The notes under the pieces were generated by a model, which saw only the letters and a program-made list of their open reading frames with translations, was not told the origin of the DNA and searched no databases. DNA of 64,000 nucleotides from Primorskyibacter sedentarius (GTDB taxonomy: Bacteria; Pseudomonadota; Alphaproteobacteria; Rhodobacterales; Rhodobacteraceae). The stretch is from contig NZ_SLZU01000009.1 of the NCBI RefSeq assembly GCF_004342065.1, forward strand, positions 62,001 to 126,000, read 5' to 3'. The position numbers and the translations under genes were made by a program. Shown here one piece after another: positions 56,563 through 64,000 of the stretch (positions are counted from its first letter, which is position 1; the number at the start of each line of letters is the position of its first letter).

Positions 56563-58230
56563 ATGGCAGCGCAACGCGCCATCTACCTGCCCCTCGGCGG
56601 GGCCGGCGAAATCGGAATGAACGCCTATGTCTACGGCTATGGAGAACTGGACAAGGAACGGCTGATCCTGGTGGATCTGGGCGTCACCTTCCCGGACATG
56701 GACAGCACCCCCGGTGTAAACCTGATCCTGCCCGACATCACCTGGCTCAAGGAGCGCCGCGACCGGCTGGAGGCGATCTTCATCACCCATGCGCATGAGG
56801 ATCACGTCGGCGCTGTCGGGCATTTCTACGAACAGCTCGGCGTTCCGATCTACGCCCGTGCCTTCACCTCGAATATTGCACGCCGCAAGCTCGAGGAATA
56901 CGGCATCGGGGCAGAGGCGGTGAAAACCGTCGGCCCCTGGCCGGAAAAGGTCAAGGCGGGGCCGTTCGAAGTGTCCTTCCTGCCGATCTCGCATTCGATC
57001 CCGGAAAGCTCTGCCTTGGTTCTTGATTGCCCGGACGGGCGGATGATCCACACCGGTGACTTCAAACTGGACCAGACCCCGCTGGTGGGCGAGGCGTTTG
57101 ACCCTGCTCTTTGGGCCGAGGTCTCAAAGCCCGGCGTCAAGGCGCTGATCTGCGACTCAACCAATGTCTTCTCGCCCCATGCCGGGCGGTCAGAAGCCAC
57201 GCTTGGACCCGAGCTTGAAAAGCTTGTCTCGGAGGCATCCGGCATGGTCGTTGCGACCACCTTCGCGTCCAACGTCGCGCGGGTGAAGACATTGGCAGAG
57301 GCCGGTGACCGTGCTGGCCGGTCGATATGTTTGCTGGGGCGCGCGATGCGCCGGATGATTGAGGCATCGATCGAAACCGGCGTGCTGACCAACTTTCCCA
57401 CCGTCATCGGCCCTGAAGATGCAGTACAGATGCCGCGTGAAAACGTGATGCTGCTCGTCACCGGAAGCCAGGGCGAGCGCCGTGCAGCCTCTGCCCAGCT
57501 GGCCCGTGGCAAGTATAACGGGTTGGTGCTGAAAGAGGGCGATACCTTCCTGTTTTCGTCCAAGACCATTCCGGGGAACGAGCGCGGCGTCATCCGCATC
57601 ATGAATCAGTTCTCGGAAATGGGCGTTGACGTGATCGACGATTCCAACGGGCTCTATCACGTGTCCGGCCATGCCAACCGGCCCGACCTTGAGATGATGC
57701 ACGACATCGTCAATCCGCAGATGGTGATCCCGATGCATGGCGAACACCGGCACCTGCGCGAACATGCCAAACTGGCCGAAGCCAAAGGCCGCGCCGGGAT
57801 CGTTGCGGTCAATGGCATGATGCTGGACCTGTCCGGCAACGCGCCGACAGTGGCCGAATATATCGAGACGGGCCGGACCTATCTTGACGGTTCGGTTCAG
57901 ATCGGTGCGATGGACGGGGTCGTGCGCGACCGTATCCGCATGGCGCTGAACGGGCATGTGATCGTCACGGTCATCCTTGATGAAGAGGATGAACCCCTTG
58001 GCGATCCGTGGTGCGATATCATGGGGCTGCCGGAGCAGGGACGCGGGAATGCACCCTTGGTTGATATTCTGGAAGCAGATCTCAGCCAGTTTCTGGGGCG
58101 CGCCGGTGAAAAGACGCTGACCAATGACAGCAAGCTCGAAGAGGGGCTGCGCCGGATCGCGCGTCAGACCACCAATAACGAAGTTGGCAAAAAGCCCGAA
58201 GTGACAGTGGTCGTGTCGCGGCTTAGCTGA
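56563..58230 (+). CDS. rnj: Ribonuclease J
   Basis: A 555-residue metallo-beta-lactamase/beta-CASP ribonuclease. ITHAHEDHVGAV gives the metal ligands, IHTGDFKLDQTP and CDSTNVFS follow, and the beta-CASP region has LVTGSQGERRAA and NGLYHVSGHANR. A C-terminal domain completes the dimer. It matures and degrades RNA as a 5'-3' exonuclease and endonuclease in organisms of this class. Coupled with coaX. Confidence 0.95.
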   Translation: MAAQRAIYLPLGGAGEIGMNAYVYGYGELDKERLILVDLGVTFPDMDSTPGVNLILPDITWLKERRDRLEAIFITHAHEDHVGAVGHFYEQLGVPIYARAFTSNIARRKLEEYGIGAEAVKTVGPWPEKVKAGPFEVSFLPISHSIPESSALVLDCPDGRMIHTGDFKLDQTPLVGEAFDPALWAEVSKPGVKALICDSTNVFSPHAGRSEATLGPELEKLVSEASGMVVATTFASNVARVKTLAEAGDRAGRSICLLGRAMRRMIEASIETGVLTNFPTVIGPEDAVQMPRENVMLLVTGSQGERRAASAQLARGKYNGLVLKEGDTFLFSSKTIPGNERGVIRIMNQFSEMGVDVIDDSNGLYHVSGHANRPDLEMMHDIVNPQMVIPMHGEHRHLREHAKLAEAKGRAGIVAVNGMMLDLSGNAPTVAEYIETGRTYLDGSVQIGAMDGVVRDRIRMALNGHVIVTVILDEEDEPLGDPWCDIMGLPEQGRGNAPLVDILEADLSQFLGRAGEKTLTNDSKLEEGLRRIARQTTNNEVGKKPEVTVVVSRLS

Positions 58231-58613
58231 AAAACGGGCCGGTATTGGCCCGGGGCCGCCGCGAAGTCCACCTTGGGCATCGCGGCGGCCAACCGGCGCA
58301 TCAACGGGTCGCTTTCAGCCACCAACCACCGCGCCGTTTCGGGCGAGGGAAGCGTGTCGTCAGTGGTAGTCAAAAGCAATGATGCGAGAGCGGGCGCCCG
58401 CAGAACAAACAACGCCGTGAACACACCCATATAGCTCCGTCGCAACCCGTGGGCTTTTAGCGCCCTGTTTGGGCTGCCAATGCGGCAAGCGCCTCTACGC
58501 AGGTCAGCGAGGCCCAAATACTCAAACAGATCAATCAGACAGGCCGGAGGATCGTCGCAAGCGACGACCTCATCATTCAGCCACTGGCAGGACTCTTCGA
58601 AAGAGATCGTCCT
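58164..58613 (-). pseudogene. Unrecognised minus-strand reading frame, probably a remnant
   Basis: An open frame of 150 codons with no ATG near its beginning (only TTG at 58517 and an ATG at about 58430). The translation looks protein-like (SFEESCQWLNDEVVACDDPP, then LFEYLGLADLRRG and WLVAESDPLMRRLAAAMP), but its last third runs through a minus-strand terminator into the antisense of rnj. I recognise no family. A broken gene behind the helicase is the likeliest reading. A 7-base perfect inverted repeat, TCGTCGC-AA-GCGACGA (58552-58567), lies inside it. Confidence 0.35.
58230..58252 (-). terminator. Minus-strand intrinsic terminator
   Basis: CGGGCC (58235-58240) and GGCCCG (58247-58252) with a 6-base loop. 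Read on the minus strand it runs into TTTTTCAGC, so it terminates leftward transcription, for example from the RNA-helicase gene. It lies within the open frame at 58164-58613. Confidence 0.6.
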
Positions 58614-58641
58614 TTAGAGAAGCGCGTGATCGAGCGTGAAG

Positions 58642-60123
<1,482 letters not shown>

Positions 60124-60420
60124 CTGTATCCGATAATAACGGACACTGTCTGGCCCGTACTTCTGGTGAGGATCAGGCCCGTACGGCCCAGTGGTTTTCC
60201 ACATGCGCGATCCACGCGCGTTATCTACCCGAAAAGCGGCTTTGGGGTCAATGCGGATGCGTTTGAGCGACAGCTTCGCGCGAAATAGGTAGACAGTTTC
60301 GCCGATATAGCAACACTGTGCAGCCGGTTTCTGGCCTGACAATGGGTGATTGACCGGAATTCGGACAGGTTTCGGGGGTTTGCGCGCGGTGCCGCTGACC
60401 CAAACGCGGCACCTTGGGCT
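60124..60420. other. Long leader/intergenic region upstream of the RNA helicase
   Basis: 297 bases between the helicase start and the next upstream stop. The sequence stays open in the helicase frame (giving peptide WKTTGPYGPDPHQKYGPDS), which looks like chance. It holds a direct repeat GGCCCGTAC (about 60151 and 60176) and a minus-strand TATTAT about 20 bases before the ATG. No other gene. Confidence 0.5.
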
Positions 60421-61371
60421 TCAGGCGCCGGGAAAGTGGCTCTGGCGTTTGGCGGCAAGGTCCAACCGGATGCGTCGCAGCAAACCTTCGTCCTGCAGGC
60501 GCTGGCACAGGGGCGCGGAGGCGGTGCAGACCTCGGAATAAAAGGCGCGAAGGCCGGGCTCGCCCTCTTTGGCCTCTATCTGACCAAACAGGTCATGCAG
60601 GTTGGGTGTCTCCGCGCCCGTGCGGACCTGCGGGTTGAGTTCCGCGCGGTAAGAACCCCGATCCAGTCGAAAGCGATAGGTGCGCTGCCAGTCCTCCCAG
60701 CTTTTGGCATGCAGATGCAGCAGTTCAGTGCCGGGCAGGGGCTGTTCGCCGGGGTTCTGGACATCACCGACGATGATGTTGTGGATCCTGATCTGCGGTT
60801 GCCGAAGCGTGGTGCGAAAGATCAGTTTTCCGGCGACATGGCTGAGAAAGCCGCCCGAAAGGTAGCGCCCATAGGTTGGAAAGCACCGCTCTGCGGCCGC
60901 CTGCCGCGCTTTCTGATCGATATGAAAAGCCTTGAAGACAGTCTCGCCTTGGGCCGTGCCAGAGCCGGGCGCCAGAGCCTCGACCGGCCTGACGCGGGCA
61001 ACGCTGCAGTCCGCGGGCAGGGTGGCAAGCTGCTCTGCCAGCGGTGTGGCGGGGCAGAGCAGCTCGTCAACGTCGATATGGGTCAGCCAGTCGACCTGCG
61101 TTTTGCGGTTAAAGGCGTCGCGGGCGTTCAGAGACTGGCGGGCCTGATGCTTGTCGGGCCGCTGCGGTTTCTTCGCCCAATAGGCGGCATCGCAGGCGGT
61201 GACGCGTATTTTCGGATGAGCCCCCAGAAGGGCAGTTGTCTTGGGGTCGGGATCGTCAAGATAGAGGAACAACCGGTGCGCGCCCAGTTCCAGATGCCAG
61301 GCGGCGAAATCAAGGATCTGCTCCAGCGGTGCCTTGACGGTGGACACAATGCCCCAGCGCGGCTCAGTCAT
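60421..61371 (-). CDS. Glycosyltransferase (GT2/GT92-like), paralog 1
   Basis: A 316-residue protein. WGIVSTVKAPLEQILDFAAWHLELGAHRLFLYLDD opens the domain (short pieces FAAWHLELGAHRLFLYL), and WLTHIDVDELL carries the DVD metal motif; C-terminal HLHAKSWEDWQ follows. This type is widespread in roseobacters and thought to modify surface glycans. ATG at 61371 overlaps the previous stop by 8 bases. Paralogous to the next upstream gene. Confidence 0.85.
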   Translation of the reverse strand: MTEPRWGIVSTVKAPLEQILDFAAWHLELGAHRLFLYLDDPDPKTTALLGAHPKIRVTACDAAYWAKKPQRPDKHQARQSLNARDAFNRKTQVDWLTHIDVDELLCPATPLAEQLATLPADCSVARVRPVEALAPGSGTAQGETVFKAFHIDQKARQAAAERCFPTYGRYLSGGFLSHVAGKLIFRTTLRQPQIRIHNIIVGDVQNPGEQPLPGTELLHLHAKSWEDWQRTYRFRLDRGSYRAELNPQVRTGAETPNLHDLFGQIEAKEGEPGLRAFYSEVCTASAPLCQRLQDEGLLRRIRLDLAAKRQSHFPGA

Positions 61372-63100
61372 CGGGAAGGTCCGGGAAGACGCGGGCGACG
61401 GCGGCATCAAGATCCAGACGATGGGTCAGCAGCATGTTGTATTTCGTCAGCCGCGCGCGCAGCTCAGGCGTATCGGCGCACAGCTCGTCGAACATCTGGC
61501 GCAGCCCTGCCTCGCCGCTTTCTTCCTGCAGGAAATCAAGCAGGGGTGCCATGCCCATACGCGTGGATTCGGGGCGGTCGCGGTAGGAGCCTTTCGTGCG
61601 GCGAAACTCCAGATGCGCGTGGAAATGGTCCCAGTCAGGGGCGTGCAGATGGCCTGTGTAAATGCCGGGCAGGGTGCCCGAATTGGCAAGGCGAACGCCA
61701 TCGATCTTCAGCGAGTGAATGCCCATGCGCGCACCCGAGATCCCGGTGCGGGCAAAGACCTTTCCGGCCGTGTGACTGATGAAACCGTCGCGCAGATGCA
61801 TCCCGAAAGTCGGGTAGATCTCCTCGGACACAGAGACAGGCTGACCCGCCGCCTCTCGCGTCAGTTTGAAACGCCGGATCGCGCCATCAGAGGAGCAGAG
61901 CACCTCTGCCGGGGCCATGCGGAGCTGCGCAAATTCCTGCCCCGCCGCCAGCAGGGACGAGGCAACGGGAGCCTCCGTCAGCAGGAATTCGTCCACATCA
62001 ATATGTCCCAGCCAATCAAGCGCGCTCTCGCGGTAGCTGCGGGTGGCGTTATGTGACTGGCGCAATTGGTGCTGCTCGGGGCGATCCTTGCCGACAGCAT
62101 CCCACCATGCGGCATCACATGCGGTCAGGTGCAGGCGGGGATGCACCAGCGCGGCGAATACCGCGGGGTCCGGCTCATCAAGGTAAAGGTCAATCCGCTC
62201 GGCCCCGAGTTCGAGGTGATGGGCGGCAAAGCGTGCGATCTGACGAAGCGGTCCGCGTACGGTGGACACCAGCCCCCATCGGGGCAGGGGACCCGCGGGC
62301 AGATCCGGGGCTGCGGCGCGCTCTGCCCTTGCCTCGGCCTTCTTGCGGCGACGGCGGGCCAGCCTGTGGCGCATCATCGCCAGACGGCGAAAGACCGTTC
62401 GTTCATCCGCGATAAGCTGGTCAAGCAGGTGATGCGCCAACGGACGTATGACTGCATCGTGATCCGCATCCTGCCAGAGTCGCCCCAGCATGTTCACGTC
62501 CAGCCCGCCATACGAGACGGAGTAGGCGTCCATTTCCATCGGCAGGGTTTCGGAGGACTTGCCGGTCAATTTGAAGGGGCGCCCCGGTGCCAGCCCGGAA
62601 TAAAGCCGCTCTGTCTCGTAGAGCTTCATCGTGCCGAAGAGGACAGTCATCGCCTGTCCAACCTGCCGCTGTCTGCCCGTCAAACCGTGGTCGCCGAATG
62701 TCGTGATCGACGAGACCAGCCAGCGCAGGTCAAGCTGGTCCAGCAGGTGATCGGCATGGTCCGCCCAAAGCCTGTGAAACAGGGCCGCAGTATGCACAGG
62801 TTGCGCGCGCTTGCGCAGATGCGCGATCAGCAGACCGTTCAGCGCGCAGAGTTCCGAGGCTCCCGCCAGCTCGCTGCGGATTTCCCGGCGCTTGCGTTGA
62901 TGCGACGAGCGCGGCACGTCCTGTTCCGCAGGGTCCGTCGCAGGGTCGCGCACGATCTGGTCCAGCAGCGGGGCCAGGTTGGCATCCAACGGCGGCAAGG
63001 CCTCGCCCTTCGCGAAACCCAACGGGTCTCGGCGCCCCTCCATCTGCCGGAGGATCGCCGGGAAACCGCCCGGATAGGTGCCGTCATCCTGCTCGCTCAT
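61364..63100 (-). CDS. Glycosyltransferase with extra N-terminal helical domain, paralog 2
   Basis: A 578-residue protein. From about residue 275 it repeats the design of the downstream paralog: WGLVSTVRGPLRQIARFAAHH, YLDEPDPAVF, WLGHIDVDEFLL with the DVD motif, and GHLHAPDWDHFHAHLE. The N-terminal 255 residues are unique to it (WLVSSITTFGDHGLTGRQ and SYGGLDVNMLGRLWQDADHD regions), followed by a basic hinge RHRLARRRRKKAEARAERA. The N-terminal domain may bring a second activity or substrate contact; I do not recognise it. Confidence 0.82.
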   Translation of the reverse strand: MSEQDDGTYPGGFPAILRQMEGRRDPLGFAKGEALPPLDANLAPLLDQIVRDPATDPAEQDVPRSSHQRKRREIRSELAGASELCALNGLLIAHLRKRAQPVHTAALFHRLWADHADHLLDQLDLRWLVSSITTFGDHGLTGRQRQVGQAMTVLFGTMKLYETERLYSGLAPGRPFKLTGKSSETLPMEMDAYSVSYGGLDVNMLGRLWQDADHDAVIRPLAHHLLDQLIADERTVFRRLAMMRHRLARRRRKKAEARAERAAAPDLPAGPLPRWGLVSTVRGPLRQIARFAAHHLELGAERIDLYLDEPDPAVFAALVHPRLHLTACDAAWWDAVGKDRPEQHQLRQSHNATRSYRESALDWLGHIDVDEFLLTEAPVASSLLAAGQEFAQLRMAPAEVLCSSDGAIRRFKLTREAAGQPVSVSEEIYPTFGMHLRDGFISHTAGKVFARTGISGARMGIHSLKIDGVRLANSGTLPGIYTGHLHAPDWDHFHAHLEFRRTKGSYRDRPESTRMGMAPLLDFLQEESGEAGLRQMFDELCADTPELRARLTKYNMLLTHRLDLDAAVARVFPDLPDD

Positions 63101-63164
63101 GGCCGCGAAGATGCCGCGCCTTGCGGCAGGGCGCAAGCGTGGCGTTGATGCGCTGCCCTGCGGA

Positions 63165-64000
<836 letters not shown>

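Noticed and set aside
60343-60420. Upstream in-frame starts of the RNA helicase
   Set aside because: The frame is open but the sequence is unlike helicases; the ATG at 60123 gives the family N-terminus.

Overview
The window reads as chromosomal DNA from a GC-rich alphaproteobacterium of the order Rhodobacterales (roseobacter-type). The evidence is: a 14-gene nuo operon interrupted by small accessory genes of the kind found in this order; NuoE with a long C-terminal extension; a two-subunit PntAB transhydrogenase; a DUF3422 protein; and a birA-coaX-rnj run directly after nuoN. I saw no rRNA, tRNA, CRISPR array, prophage or insertion sequence. Both window edges cut genes: a class I amidotransferase on the left and prfC on the right.

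Layout, left to right. 1-3.5 kb: a partial gamma-glutamyl hydrolase, a minus-strand SDR-kynureninase pair, and a divergent exported metallo-beta-lactamase-fold protein. 3.6-7.7 kb: a small membrane methyltransferase, pntAB with an intrinsic terminator, and a VOC protein. 7.9-10.2 kb: DUF3422 and a YeeE/YedE transporter, convergent and overlapping. 10.4-18.6 kb: a divergent peptide-uptake locus with two permeases and a binding protein on minus, and a fused double ATPase plus two M20 metallohydrolases on plus, so import is coupled to intracellular hydrolysis. 18.6-28.9 kb: mixed housekeeping (DUF2934/histone-H1-like protein, a glycosyltransferase-like protein, moaA, a lipoprotein, an AlkD-like protein, glmS, glmU, gph, creA, a PPOX protein) and one striking gene, a macro-like domain fused to a C-terminal TIR domain. 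29-34.4 kb: leucine catabolism (ivd, mccB, mccA) with a membrane-anchored nuclease inserted, and a clear promoter-operator in front.

34.8-55 kb: nuoA-N encoding respiratory complex I in canonical order. Interleaved are at least a dozen extra reading frames: tiny stop/start-coupled ORFs, small membrane proteins, four exported proteins that each keep two cysteines in the mature chain, a protein that duplicates the NuoE C-terminal helix-hairpin-helix domain, a DUF3291 protein, and two carboxymuconolactone-decarboxylase-fold proteins. Downstream are birA, coaX and rnj.

58-64 kb: an unrecognised minus-strand fragment, a DEAD-box RNA helicase with a long leader, two tandem paralogous glycosyltransferases, and prfC running off the edge. 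The strongest leads for new biology are the macro-like/TIR protein and the accessory gene set of the nuo operon.
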